This document shows positions 9,388 through 16,956 of a stretch of 64,000 bases of DNA, one piece after another. Every line of letters begins with the position of its first letter. Position 1 is the stretch's first letter. Under the pieces are notes generated by a model. The model was given only the letters and a program-made list of their open reading frames with translations, was not told the DNA's origin and did no database searches. Position numbers and translations under genes: made by a program. The stretch lies in the NCBI GenBank assembly GCA_024637095.1, contig JAGXFV010000018.1:62001-126000 (forward strand), written 5' to 3'. Source of the DNA: Actinomycetes bacterium. Its GTDB lineage: Bacteria > Actinomycetota > Thermoleophilia > RBG-16-64-13.

Positions 9388-10218
9388 CTAATCCTCTTCG
9401 CTGTCCTCGATCTCGCGAAGCTCCCGCTCGTTCAGCATGAACTGACGCAGGAGCTCGATCGACTTGCGGATCAGGCGGGAGACGTGCATCTGAGAGATGC
9501 CCACGCGGGCGGCGATCTGGGTCTGGGTCATGCCCTCGAAGAAGCGCAGGTGCAGGATCAGCCGCTCTCTCTCGTCGAGCTTCTCCATTGCAGGAGCCAA
9601 GAAGCGCCGCTGCTCCACCAGTTCGTACTGAGTCTCTTCCTTGCCCAGGTAGTCGAGCAACTCCATGGAGTCGTCTTCGTCTGATGATCCGCTCGAGTAG
9701 ATGGACAGGGAACTGTAGGCGCGGCCGCTCTCGAGAGCCTCTAGCACCTCTTCCTCGGTCACCCCGGCATGCTCCGCCAGTTCTTGAATGGTCGGGGAGC
9801 GGCTGAGCTCAACGGTGAGCTGCTCGATGACCTTGTTCAAACGGATGTTGAGGTCCTGCAACGCCCGCGGGACCTTGACCGCCCAGCCCTTGTCCCGGAA
9901 GTAGCGCTTGATCTCGCCGAGGACGGTGGGTGTGGCGTAGGTGGAGAGTTCCACTCCGCGAGTGATGTCGAAACGGTCGATCGCTTTGATCAGACCGATC
10001 GAGCCCACCTGAACCAGGTCCTCGACCGCCTGGCCCCGGGAAGCGAAGCGGCGGGCGAGACTGCGAACCAGAGGAAGGTACCGGGTAATGAGCTCCTCAC
10101 GAGCCGCCAGATCTGCTTCCTCATGGACGCGGCGCAGGAGTTCCTTCTCGGGGATCTCGTCTAGTCTTTCCAGCGCGGGGACCGGCCGCCCCGTGCTCGG
10201 AATGCTGCTATCGGCCAT
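9388..10218 (-). CDS. RNA polymerase sigma factor, SigB/SigF/SigG subfamily
   Basis: This is an alternative group 3 sigma-70 factor of the SigB/SigF type, used in stress or developmental transcription. The 276 residues cover region 2 (YLPLVRSLARRF; VQVGSIGLIKAIDRFD; LSTYATPTVLGEIKRYFRDK), region 3 (SRSPTIQELAEHAG) and region 4 (LDERERLILHLRFFEG and the helix-turn-helix GISQMHVSRLIRKS). The loop between regions 3 and 4 is acidic (SSGSSDEDD), and so is the C-terminus. It follows the RsbW-like gene by 4 nt, the classic partner layout. No anti-anti-sigma (STAS) gene is adjacent. The subfamily is clear, but which regulon it serves cannot be told. Confidence 0.92.
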   Translation of the reverse strand: MADSSIPSTGRPVPALERLDEIPEKELLRRVHEEADLAAREELITRYLPLVRSLARRFASRGQAVEDLVQVGSIGLIKAIDRFDITRGVELSTYATPTVLGEIKRYFRDKGWAVKVPRALQDLNIRLNKVIEQLTVELSRSPTIQELAEHAGVTEEEVLEALESGRAYSSLSIYSSGSSDEDDSMELLDYLGKEETQYELVEQRRFLAPAMEKLDERERLILHLRFFEGMTQTQIAARVGISQMHVSRLIRKSIELLRQFMLNERELREIEDSEED

Positions 10219-10222
10219 AGAT

Positions 10223-10630
10223 CTACCGCACCGACTTTCTCATCGTTATGGAGAAGGAGCCTTCTCCACCTTCGGTGACCTCGTAGCCATCGATCAGGGA
10301 GCGCAACAGGAAGCACACGTCTATGCAGCGAGCCTTGGCCTCCGGGAGCACGTGTCCGGCCATCAGCGTTTGCCTGAGGTCGGGATCCTTGAGACCCTCG
10401 AGCACTATCGCCACCTGATCGGGCTCGAGCAATACCGTCATCAACAATTCCTCTCCTGAACCGTTCTGATCACTGCTCAGGATGCTATCCACGGCGAGCT
10501 GCAGGTCGTCCAGCGAATCGTAAGACAGGTTGCGCCGTAGACCGATGCCGCCCAGAAGCATATGCAGAATCGGGACAAACGCGTCGTCCCGAGGAATGCT
10601 GAGTGTGACCCTGTCCGCGGTCTGTGTCAT
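10223..10630 (-). CDS. RsbW/SpoIIAB-like putative anti-sigma protein, degenerate ATP site
   Basis: This 135-residue protein has the size and position of an RsbW/SpoIIAB-type anti-sigma kinase, 4 nt upstream of the SigB/SigF-type gene. The start TLSIPRDDAFVPILHML, the helix DDLQLAVDSIL and the terminal strands around GSFSITMRKSV fit the HATPase_c_2 outline. The helix that should carry the N-box (normally E...N near a conserved His) has no matching Asn, and no DxGxG loop is visible. ATP binding or kinase activity is therefore doubtful. It may act by stoichiometric binding alone. The assignment rests on context and weak fold resemblance. Confidence 0.6.
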   Translation of the reverse strand: MTQTADRVTLSIPRDDAFVPILHMLLGGIGLRRNLSYDSLDDLQLAVDSILSSDQNGSGEELLMTVLLEPDQVAIVLEGLKDPDLRQTLMAGHVLPEAKARCIDVCFLLRSLIDGYEVTEGGEGSFSITMRKSVR

Positions 10631-10649
10631 CGGCCGGAGAAAACCTCCC

Positions 10650-10895
10650 TTAGCGCTCGTCTAGCTGCTCTTCGATTTCGGCCTGCTTCTCGCGCGCGGC
10701 CTGCTTGCCCGCATCGTAGGCCTCGGAGCCGCGGGCGCGCAGTTCCTCCCAATAACGGTGGGCTTCGGCCGGTACCTCTGACAAGGAGTCGGGTAGGCTC
10801 CGCCCGGTTTCTTTGGACATCCGGTAGGCGAGGGCAACTGCCGAACCGACAGCAGTCGCGGTGGCGGTGCCCAGGCCCCAGGCTATCTTGCTCAC
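10650..10895 (-). CDS. Small YtxH-like membrane-anchored protein
   Basis: An 81-residue protein with a hydrophobic N-terminal helix (about residues 5-24, GLGTATATAVGSAVALAYRM) followed by a charged, Ala/Glu-rich helical tail ending EKQAEIEEQLDER. Its GTG start is supported by GGAGG 7 nt upstream. It begins 2 nt after the DUF948 gene and sits 19 nt before the RsbW-like gene. YtxH and DUF948 proteins often occur together in Gram-positive bacteria as poorly understood envelope or stress proteins. The family call is tentative. Confidence 0.6.
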   Translation of the reverse strand: MSKIAWGLGTATATAVGSAVALAYRMSKETGRSLPDSLSEVPAEAHRYWEELRARGSEAYDAGKQAAREKQAEIEEQLDER

Positions 10896-10897
10896 GG

Positions 10898-11266
10898 CTA
10901 AGCCTCCTTCCGGCGACCCTTGAGGAACGTGCTCACGCTCTCGCTGACCCCGGCCGACAGGGCGCCAACCTTCTTGATAGGAGTGCTTACCGCGGAGCCG
11001 ACGGCAGCCGTGGTGTGCTCAATGGTCCCCGTTAGACCCACAATGTTGCCCGTGATCTCCTCGATCTTGCCGAGCTCGGAGTTGACCTCATCGACGGTGG
11101 TCTGCAAGCGGGTGAGGATCGGCACCGTTTCGTCGCTCACGTCATGGATGGTCGTGGTCAGCTGAGCGAAAACCGTGGCGAGCCGGTAAAAGGCCCAGCC
11201 CAAGCCAATTCCCGCCAGCAAGAAGAAGATTCCAACAGCAATATCCATGAAGTCGCCCGCTGTCAC
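10898..11266 (-). CDS. DUF948-family membrane protein
   Basis: The 122-residue protein has one N-terminal transmembrane helix (IAVGIFFLLAGIGLGWAFYRL) followed by a long amphipathic, coiled-coil-like segment rich in Thr, Val and Glu (TTIHDVSDETVPILTRL and on). This is the layout of DUF948 proteins. The GTG at 11266 is backed by GGAGAGGAG 5 nt upstream. A possible -10 (TATATT) lies about 100 nt upstream without a good -35. It probably starts a unit DUF948-YtxH-RsbW-sigma, which would put two envelope proteins under the same control as the stress sigma factor. Function is unknown. Confidence 0.75.
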   Translation of the reverse strand: MTAGDFMDIAVGIFFLLAGIGLGWAFYRLATVFAQLTTTIHDVSDETVPILTRLQTTVDEVNSELGKIEEITGNIVGLTGTIEHTTAAVGSAVSTPIKKVGALSAGVSESVSTFLKGRRKEA

Positions 11267-11434
11267 ACCGACTCCTCTCCTAGGTCATTCACGTGTCACA
11301 CCGCCATCGTCGTACCAGCGCACGAAACAACGTGAAAGGGCGCCCGTGCGCCCAGCCACCTCAATATACCATAGGGGTTACCCGCCGAATCCTAAGCGCG
11401 AAGCGGGCTTTCGAGGGGGCAGGACGGCCCCACC

Positions 11435-12895
11435 CTAGTCCGTCCCGATGATGGTGCCCGCCGCGACAACCCGGTTCTGGGAATAGAGCACGGCTACCTG
11501 ACCGGGGGCAACCCCGCGGACGGGCCGGGACAAACTCAGGATCAGCCGGTCTTCCGGCCCGGTCTCCACCTCGGCCCTCGTCGAGCCGCCGGAAGAACGC
11601 AGTTGCACCTCAGCCTGCGCCGGCAGGCTCTTCCGATGAAGGACCACCTCCCCCACCACCACTCGGTGAACGTCGGCGGCTTCGCCCGGTCCCACCACCA
11701 CCGTCTGCTGCTCCGGACGCAACGCAACCACGTACTGGGGCTGTGAAGCGGAAATGCCCAGACCCCGCCGCTGCCCAATGGTGAAGCCGTAGAGACCCTC
11801 GTGGCTTCCCAGTCGGCGCCCTTCGCGGTCCACGATTGGACCAGGAGCCTCGGGTAGCCGTTCGCGAAGGAACCGGCGATAGTCGTCGTCGGGAACGAAG
11901 CAGATTTCCTGGCTCTCCGGGCGATCGTGCACAGTGAGGCCCCTTTCCCTGGCGAGTTCACGCACGGCCGGCTTGGTCAGCTCACCCAGGGGGAAGAGCA
12001 TCCTTCGGAGAAGTCCAGGATCCACCAGGGCGAGCACGTAGGATTGATCCTTGTCCGGGTCCTGGCCCCGAGCGAGGCTTCCCTCCGGCTGCAGCATGCG
12101 GGCGTAGTGGCCGGTCGCGCCCCACTCGGCGCCCAGACGGTCCGCCAATTCGAGCAACTCCCCGAAGCGGACCGCGGCGTTGCAGCGCGCGCAGGGATTG
12201 GGCGTCCGGGCTTGGCCATATTCGGCCACGAAGTACTCCACGACCTCGGCGTAGAACTTCTGGCTGAGATCGACAACGAAGTGCGCCAATCCCAGTTGAT
12301 GGGCCAGGTCGCGGGCGTCTCTGACCGCCTCGGGCGAACAGCAGGCGTTGTCCAGACCGCAGGCGGGGTCACTCCAGAGGCGAAAGGTGACGCCGATGGG
12401 GTGCAGCCCGTCTTCCAGCAGACGGACTGCGGCCACCGCGCTGTCCACGCCTCCGCTCATGCCCACCACGACTCCTCGGGGGTCCCGGGCGCCACCCTGG
12501 GGCGTGAGGGGTACGTCCCGGGAGATCAGGGACTGTAGGGCCTGATGCAGGGCGTCGACACCGGCTTCCACGCAGCTGCGTCTCTCGGGGGGGAGTTCGA
12601 GGTCGGCGAGCAGGGAGGCCCAGCCCACCCGGGCCGCGTCCAGCACGGTGCGGCCCCGGATTCTGCGAACAACCTCACTCGCTCCGGCGATCGCTGCCGG
12701 GCAACCGTACGCCCTGAAACCGGCGTCGGTGGCCACACCGTTTCTCACCTGCAGGTCGATGCGGACAAGGTCGCCGCAGCGACGACTGCCCGCCTCTCCG
12801 GTGACGTCAGGGGCGCTCAGCCCGCCCGCCCCTGCGGGATTGGCGAAGTTCTCGAGCAGAAGTTGACTGTAATAGGGGGATCGATAGGCGGACAT
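11435..12895 (-). CDS. mnmA: IscU/NifU-like scaffold domain fused to tRNA 2-thiouridylase MnmA
   Basis: MnmA makes the s2 group of U34 in Lys, Glu and Gln tRNAs. From the ATG at 12895 the protein has 486 residues. Residues 1-125 form an IscU-like domain with all three cluster cysteines (C40 in CGD, C65 in YGC, C108 in RSCVEAG). The MnmA part starts near 140 with the PP-loop SGGVDS (147-152). It has NPCARCN (C235, C238) where E. coli-type enzymes have NPDxxCN, and QEIC (C332). Three cysteines are thus available for an Fe-S cluster. In-frame TTG 12907 and ATG 12904 are alternative starts. No ribosome-binding site is seen; a TAGAAT lies at 12907-12912. No iscS is in the window. Confidence 0.9.
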   Translation of the reverse strand: MSAYRSPYYSQLLLENFANPAGAGGLSAPDVTGEAGSRRCGDLVRIDLQVRNGVATDAGFRAYGCPAAIAGASEVVRRIRGRTVLDAARVGWASLLADLELPPERRSCVEAGVDALHQALQSLISRDVPLTPQGGARDPRGVVVGMSGGVDSAVAAVRLLEDGLHPIGVTFRLWSDPACGLDNACCSPEAVRDARDLAHQLGLAHFVVDLSQKFYAEVVEYFVAEYGQARTPNPCARCNAAVRFGELLELADRLGAEWGATGHYARMLQPEGSLARGQDPDKDQSYVLALVDPGLLRRMLFPLGELTKPAVRELARERGLTVHDRPESQEICFVPDDDYRRFLRERLPEAPGPIVDREGRRLGSHEGLYGFTIGQRRGLGISASQPQYVVALRPEQQTVVVGPGEAADVHRVVVGEVVLHRKSLPAQAEVQLRSSGGSTRAEVETGPEDRLILSLSRPVRGVAPGQVAVLYSQNRVVAAGTIIGTD

Positions 12896-12939
12896 CAGAA
12901 GCATCAATTCTACGGCATTCGCCCGGCGCGCAACGAAAC

Positions 12940-12963
12940 GGGGCCGGCGTCGCCGCCGGCCCC
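12940..12963 (-). terminator. Strong GC hairpin after the lipoprotein gene
   Basis: A perfect 10-bp stem (GGGGCCGGCG with its complement) closes a 4-nt loop. It lies 28 nt past the stop of the thioredoxin-fold lipoprotein gene. On the minus strand it is followed by GTTTCGTTG, a moderately T-rich stretch. It probably ends the lipoprotein transcript and isolates the fused mnmA downstream. Confidence 0.65.
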
Positions 12964-12991
12964 GAGGGAGTTCGCCATCCGTTCGGCCGGG

Positions 12992-13531
12992 TCAGCTGAT
13001 GTTGGCCACGCTCTGGAAGAGGGTGCCCTGGTCCACGTAGCCGGAGATCACCTTGTTGATGAGACCTTCATCGTTGATGAACATGAGCTGGGGCGGGTAG
13101 TCCACCCGGAGCTTGCGGCCCAGGTTGCCATAGGACTCAGGGTCCTTGAAGTCGTAACTGAGAAAGCGGATCTCCGGATAGTCGGTCGCCACCGCATCGA
13201 CGGACTCGCGGACCCGCATGTCGTCTTCGCCGCCACTGACATAGAACAGGATCACCATCGGTTGGCCCTGCTCGGCCGCTTCCTGCACCTCGAGTGGCGT
13301 CTCTTCATTTAGTTCCAGATAGGAGCCGGCCAGTTCCTCATGGGGGATCACCTCGGCGGCCGGTTCCGTGGGAACCGCTGCTGCGGCCAGAGTGGTTGTA
13401 GTCTCCTGAGCCTCGGCCCCACCACCGCAACCCGAAGCCGCGACGGCTCCTGTGAGGAGGGTGAGGAGGATGAGCGCGAGGAAGAGGAGTCGGAATGTTC
13501 CGAGACGCCCGCGGTCAACGGATGCAGCCAT
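12992..13531 (-). CDS. Thioredoxin-fold lipoprotein lacking the CXXC active site
   Basis: I chose the ATG at 13531, 6 nt after GGAGG; the frame extends upstream into the RNA gene, but that part is unlikely to be translated. The 179-residue protein has a signal peptide (TFRLLFLALILLTLLTGAV) and a lipobox ending ASGC, so it should be lipid-anchored outside the membrane. After a Thr/Ala-rich linker comes a thioredoxin-like domain: VILFYVSGGEDD where WCxxC is expected, LSYDFKDPE, then YPPQLMFIN with the cis-Pro position. The redox cysteines are absent, so a binding or structural role is more likely than disulfide exchange. The partner is unknown. Confidence 0.75.
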   Translation of the reverse strand: MAASVDRGRLGTFRLLFLALILLTLLTGAVAASGCGGGAEAQETTTTLAAAAVPTEPAAEVIPHEELAGSYLELNEETPLEVQEAAEQGQPMVILFYVSGGEDDMRVRESVDAVATDYPEIRFLSYDFKDPESYGNLGRKLRVDYPPQLMFINDEGLINKVISGYVDQGTLFQSVANIS

Positions 13532-13544
13532 AGTGTGCCTCCAC

Positions 13545-13700
13545 AAAAAAATGCTCCACCTTGCCGTGTCTGACATGTTCCTGAACCTGCTTTAGCAGGT
13601 GGGTGGCGCCTCGCCGGAGGGCATTGCCGCCCGGAAAAATTCGCCTCCCGTTCAGAATGTGTTGGCTCAAGAAGTAGCCAGCTCACGTACAAGGTCGAGC
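13545..13700 (-). ncRNA. ssrS: 6S-like RNA (SsrS candidate)
   Basis: 6S RNA mimics an open promoter and binds the housekeeping RNA polymerase holoenzyme. Here a roughly 156-nt RNA is predicted from a promoter 7 nt upstream. The 5' arm (13690-13700) pairs with the 3' arm (13553-13563) over 11 positions with one mismatch, and a run of seven T follows. Further inward, CGTG pairs with CACG and CTGGC with GTCAG, extending the closing stem. An open bubble then precedes a terminal stem (CTGAA with TTCAG) and a small hairpin ACCTGC-TAAA-GCAGGT. The 3' part contains GGTTCAGG and CGGCA, as in many 6S RNAs. From memory, B. subtilis bsrA also lies next to aspS. Identification is by eye. Confidence 0.7.
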
Positions 13701-13706
13701 GCAGAT

Positions 13707-13735
13707 ATTCTACCCCACGCCACCCAGTCCGACAA
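13707..13735 (-). promoter_or_regulatory. Sigma-70-type promoter of the 6S-like RNA
   Basis: TTGTCG (13730-13735) and TAGAAT (13707-13712) are separated by exactly 17 nt. Transcription would start about 7 nt downstream, at the base of the RNA closing stem. The fit between promoter and stem start supports both calls. Confidence 0.6.
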
Positions 13736-13849
13736 ACCCGGCCGGCCCTCCCGAACGCTCCCATTCCTGCCCAACAATCCCTCTATCGGCCAATGAACCG
13801 AAGAAGTGTAGTGGTTCCAACGAAGACGCCGGCAGAAGGTTCCGAAAAC

Positions 13850-15607
13850 CTACTTCGAGGTGCGGATGTGAAGCTCGCGCAACTGCTCGTCCGCGACGGC
13901 CGAAGGAGCGCCGCTCATGGGATCCGAACCACTCTGGGTCTTGGGGAAGGCGATCACTTCGCGGATAGAGCTCTCTCCGGCCATGAGGGCCACCATGCGG
14001 TCGAGCCCTAGAGCCATGCCTCCGTGCGGGGGCATGCCGTATTCCATCGCTTCGACCAGGAAGCCGAACTTGGCCTGAATCTCCTCTTCGTCCAGGCCCA
14101 GTACGTGGAAGACGGCCTCCTGCAGATCCGGAGTCGAAATCCTGATAGAGCCGCTTCCCAGCTCGACTCCGTTCAGCACCAGATCATAGGCGTAGGTGCC
14201 CAGGGAAAACGGGTGCTCCTCGAGTTCCTCCAGTCGCTCCAGCCGCGGTTGAGTGAAGGGATGGTGAACCGCCTTGGCCCGTCCTTCCCGTTCGTCCTGC
14301 TCGAACATGGGAGGATCGACAATCCAGAGGAACTCCCAGCCGTGTCGCTCGACGCCGAGGCGCGAAGCCAGCGAGAGGCGAAGCGCGCCAAGACTCGGCT
14401 CGACCACACTCAGACGGTCGGCCACGAAGAGAAGCAGGTCGCTCGGTTGCGCCTCCAGCCGCTCCAGCAGCGCCGACATCTGCTCTTCGGTGAAGAACTT
14501 GGCGATGGGCGAACGCACGCCTTCGGCCTCCACCCAGACGGGGGCCAGGCCCTTGGCGCCAAAGACCGCCGCCTCGCCCGCCAGATCGTCCACGTCCTTG
14601 CGGGAGAAGCCCGAGGCTCCGGGCACCCGGATACCGCGCACGGCACCGCCGCCGCCGACGGCCTGCGAGAAGACCTTGAAGTCGACCTCCCCAACCAGAT
14701 CGGACACGTCCACGATCTCCAGGCCAAAACGGACGTCGGGTTTGTCACTGCCGTAACGCAGCATGGCCTCGGCGTAGGTCATGCGCGGGAAAGGCCGATC
14801 GAGCTTCACCCCGAGCGCTTCGCGCCAGACGTGGGCCATCATCCCTTCGACCAGATCCTGGACCTCGGGCTCGCCCACGAAGGCCATTTCCAGATCGATC
14901 TGCGTGTGCTCCAGTTGCCGGTCGGCCCTCAGGTCCTCGTCGCGAAAAGCGCGGGCCATCTGGTAGTAACGCTCGAAGCCCGCGGTCATCAGCAGCTGCT
15001 TGAAGAGCTGCGGGGACTGAGGCAGGGCGTAAAACTCACCCGGCTGTAGGCGGCTGGGGACCAGGAAGTCCCGCGCTCCTTCGGGCGTGCTCTTGGTGAG
15101 AATGGGGGTCTCGATCTCCAGGAAGCCGCCGGCCTCCAGGTACCGACGGGCACTCTGCACCGCTCGGTCCCGCAAAATGAGGTTGCGCTGCATGCGTTCT
15201 CGGCGTAGATCGATATAGCGGTAGCGAAGCCTCAGGGTCTCGTCGACGTCAACCCTCTCCTCGGGGAAGAAAGGAGGCGTCTCGGAGCGCGCGAGCACTT
15301 GGACGCCGGAAACAGACACCTCGACAGCGCCGGTGGCGAGATTTGGGTTTACCTGATCCTCCGCCCGCGGCACCACCTTGCCCGCAACCGAGACAACGAA
15401 CTCACCCCGCAGCTTCTCCGCGGCATCGTGGGCCTGGGCATCAACTTGAGGATCGAACACCAGCTGGAGCAGACCGCTGCGGTCTCGAAGGTCGATGAAG
15501 ATGAGGCCGCCGTGGTCGCGACGGCGGTGAACCCAGCCGGCGACGAGCACGTTTTGGTCCACCGATCCCGGCCCGATCTCGCCACACCAGTGAGTCCTAT
15601 AGGTCAT
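13850..15607 (-). CDS. aspS: Aspartyl-tRNA synthetase, bacterial type (probably non-discriminating)
   Basis: This class II synthetase of 585 residues has the bacterial layout: an N-terminal OB anticodon-binding domain (VAGWVHRRRDHGG), motif 2 around FRDEDLRADRQ, a GAD insertion domain (about residues 280-420) and motif 3 (ALGLDRMVAL). The residue after RRRD is His (H32) rather than the Leu of E. coli AspRS. His here is known from enzymes that also charge tRNA-Asn. The start ATG follows AAGGGG by about 5 nt. hisS lies 27 nt upstream, the usual hisS-aspS pair. The 6S-like RNA gene follows. Confidence 0.96.
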   Translation of the reverse strand: MTYRTHWCGEIGPGSVDQNVLVAGWVHRRRDHGGLIFIDLRDRSGLLQLVFDPQVDAQAHDAAEKLRGEFVVSVAGKVVPRAEDQVNPNLATGAVEVSVSGVQVLARSETPPFFPEERVDVDETLRLRYRYIDLRRERMQRNLILRDRAVQSARRYLEAGGFLEIETPILTKSTPEGARDFLVPSRLQPGEFYALPQSPQLFKQLLMTAGFERYYQMARAFRDEDLRADRQLEHTQIDLEMAFVGEPEVQDLVEGMMAHVWREALGVKLDRPFPRMTYAEAMLRYGSDKPDVRFGLEIVDVSDLVGEVDFKVFSQAVGGGGAVRGIRVPGASGFSRKDVDDLAGEAAVFGAKGLAPVWVEAEGVRSPIAKFFTEEQMSALLERLEAQPSDLLLFVADRLSVVEPSLGALRLSLASRLGVERHGWEFLWIVDPPMFEQDEREGRAKAVHHPFTQPRLERLEELEEHPFSLGTYAYDLVLNGVELGSGSIRISTPDLQEAVFHVLGLDEEEIQAKFGFLVEAMEYGMPPHGGMALGLDRMVALMAGESSIREVIAFPKTQSGSDPMSGAPSAVADEQLRELHIRTSK

Positions 15608-15634
15608 CGTCGCCCCTTCGCTTAAGTCCGCTAT

Positions 15635-16954
15635 TCACTGCGCCGGTCCGTCCGGGAAGCCCCCCGAGTTTGCGGGCTTGGCGGGCTCCGCCGGACCAGA
15701 CCCTATCTTGGCCTTCGCCTGCTCCCAAAGCAGGCGCTCTTCCGCTCCCGTGCTCATGTCGCGCACCGTCACCGAGCCTTCTGCGAGTTCCTGCTCGCCG
15801 AGGATGGCGGCGTAGCGGGCTCTCGTGCCCGCCGCCTGCTTCATCTGCCCTTTGACGCTCCTTCCCACGTAGTCCAACTCCACCTTGGCCCCGGTGGTGC
15901 GGAGCTCGTGGGCCAACCGGAAGGCTTCAGGCCGGGATGCGTCGTCCACCGCCACGACGTAGGCGGCCGGCCGGGGAGATTCGGGGACCGCGACACCGGA
16001 GCGCTCGAGGGCGAGCAGAATGCGCTCCACCCCTGTGCCGAATCCGACCCCGGGGACGTCAGTCCCGCCGATGGACTCGACCAGGTTGTCGTAGCGGCCT
16101 CCCCCTCCCACGCCGGACTGGGCCCCGAGCACCTGGGACTGAAATTCGAAAGTGGTCCGGGTGTAGTAGTCCATGCCCCGCACCAGGGTGTGGTCCTCAA
16201 GGTAGTCGATCCCCTGCAGGGTCAGGTAGCCCTTCACCGTGTCATGGTGCTCCTTGCAGGCGGGACACAGCGAGTCGGGCAGCCGGGGAGCCGCGGTCAA
16301 TACCTGGCGGCAGCCCTCGACCTTGCAGTCGAAGGTGCGCAGGGGATTCAGCGCCGTGCGCTCGCGGCAATCCGCGCAGAGCTCGGAGCCGCGTTCCCGT
16401 AGGAACCCGCGTAGGCTTTCGAGGTACCCCGGCCGGCATTCTCGGCAGCCCATGGAATTGAGCCGAAGTTCTACCTGGCTCAGGCCGATCTCCCGATACA
16501 GGGTGGCCAGCACGCCGATGGCCTCCGCGTCCAGGGCCGGCGAGTCCGAACCGAAGGCCTCGATGCCGAACTGATAGTGCTGCCGGTAGCGGCCGGACTG
16601 CGGGCTTTCATAGCGAAACATGGGCCAGTGGTACCAGAACTTGACCGGCTGCGGCTTGGTTTTGAAGCCGTGCTCCACGTAGGCGCGGGCGGCGGGAGCC
16701 GTGCCCTCAGGGCGTAGGGTCATGCTGCGGCCGCCCAGGTCCTGGAAGGTGTACATCTCCTTGCGAACGATGTCGGTGGACTCCCCCACTCCGCGGGTGA
16801 AGAGCCGGGTTTCCTCGAACATCGGCGTGTCAAGACGGCCGTAACCGTATCTCTGGAAAACATCCGCCGCTTTGCTGGCGAGCCATCGCCGACGCGGCTG
16901 GTCGTCGGGAAGGATGTCGTAGGTGCCCTTGGGCGCGGTCATTTTTTTCGCCAC
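15635..16954 (-). CDS. hisS: Histidyl-tRNA synthetase
   Basis: HisRS charges tRNA-His. The 439-residue protein begins near APKGTYDILPDD, shows motif 2 (FRYESPQSGRYRQHYQFG), the histidine-specific motifs LVRGMDYYTRT and GGGGRYDNL, motif 3 (GVGFGTGVERI) and a C-terminal anticodon domain (AAYVVAVDD, DYVGRSVKGQMKQA). The GTG start lies 2 nt after the stop of the metallo-hydrolase gene and follows AGGGG. An insertion around residues 165-235 carries several cysteine pairs (CRECRPG, CADC, CPAC) that could bind zinc. Confidence 0.96.
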   Translation of the reverse strand: MAKKMTAPKGTYDILPDDQPRRRWLASKAADVFQRYGYGRLDTPMFEETRLFTRGVGESTDIVRKEMYTFQDLGGRSMTLRPEGTAPAARAYVEHGFKTKPQPVKFWYHWPMFRYESPQSGRYRQHYQFGIEAFGSDSPALDAEAIGVLATLYREIGLSQVELRLNSMGCRECRPGYLESLRGFLRERGSELCADCRERTALNPLRTFDCKVEGCRQVLTAAPRLPDSLCPACKEHHDTVKGYLTLQGIDYLEDHTLVRGMDYYTRTTFEFQSQVLGAQSGVGGGGRYDNLVESIGGTDVPGVGFGTGVERILLALERSGVAVPESPRPAAYVVAVDDASRPEAFRLAHELRTTGAKVELDYVGRSVKGQMKQAAGTRARYAAILGEQELAEGSVTVRDMSTGAEERLLWEQAKAKIGSGPAEPAKPANSGGFPDGPAQ

Positions 16955-16956
16955 GG

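Noticed and set aside
13532-13576. Upstream start of the thioredoxin-fold lipoprotein
   Set aside because: The extra 15 codons lie in the 3' arm and T run of the 6S-like RNA and lack a ribosome-binding site, unlike the ATG at 13531.
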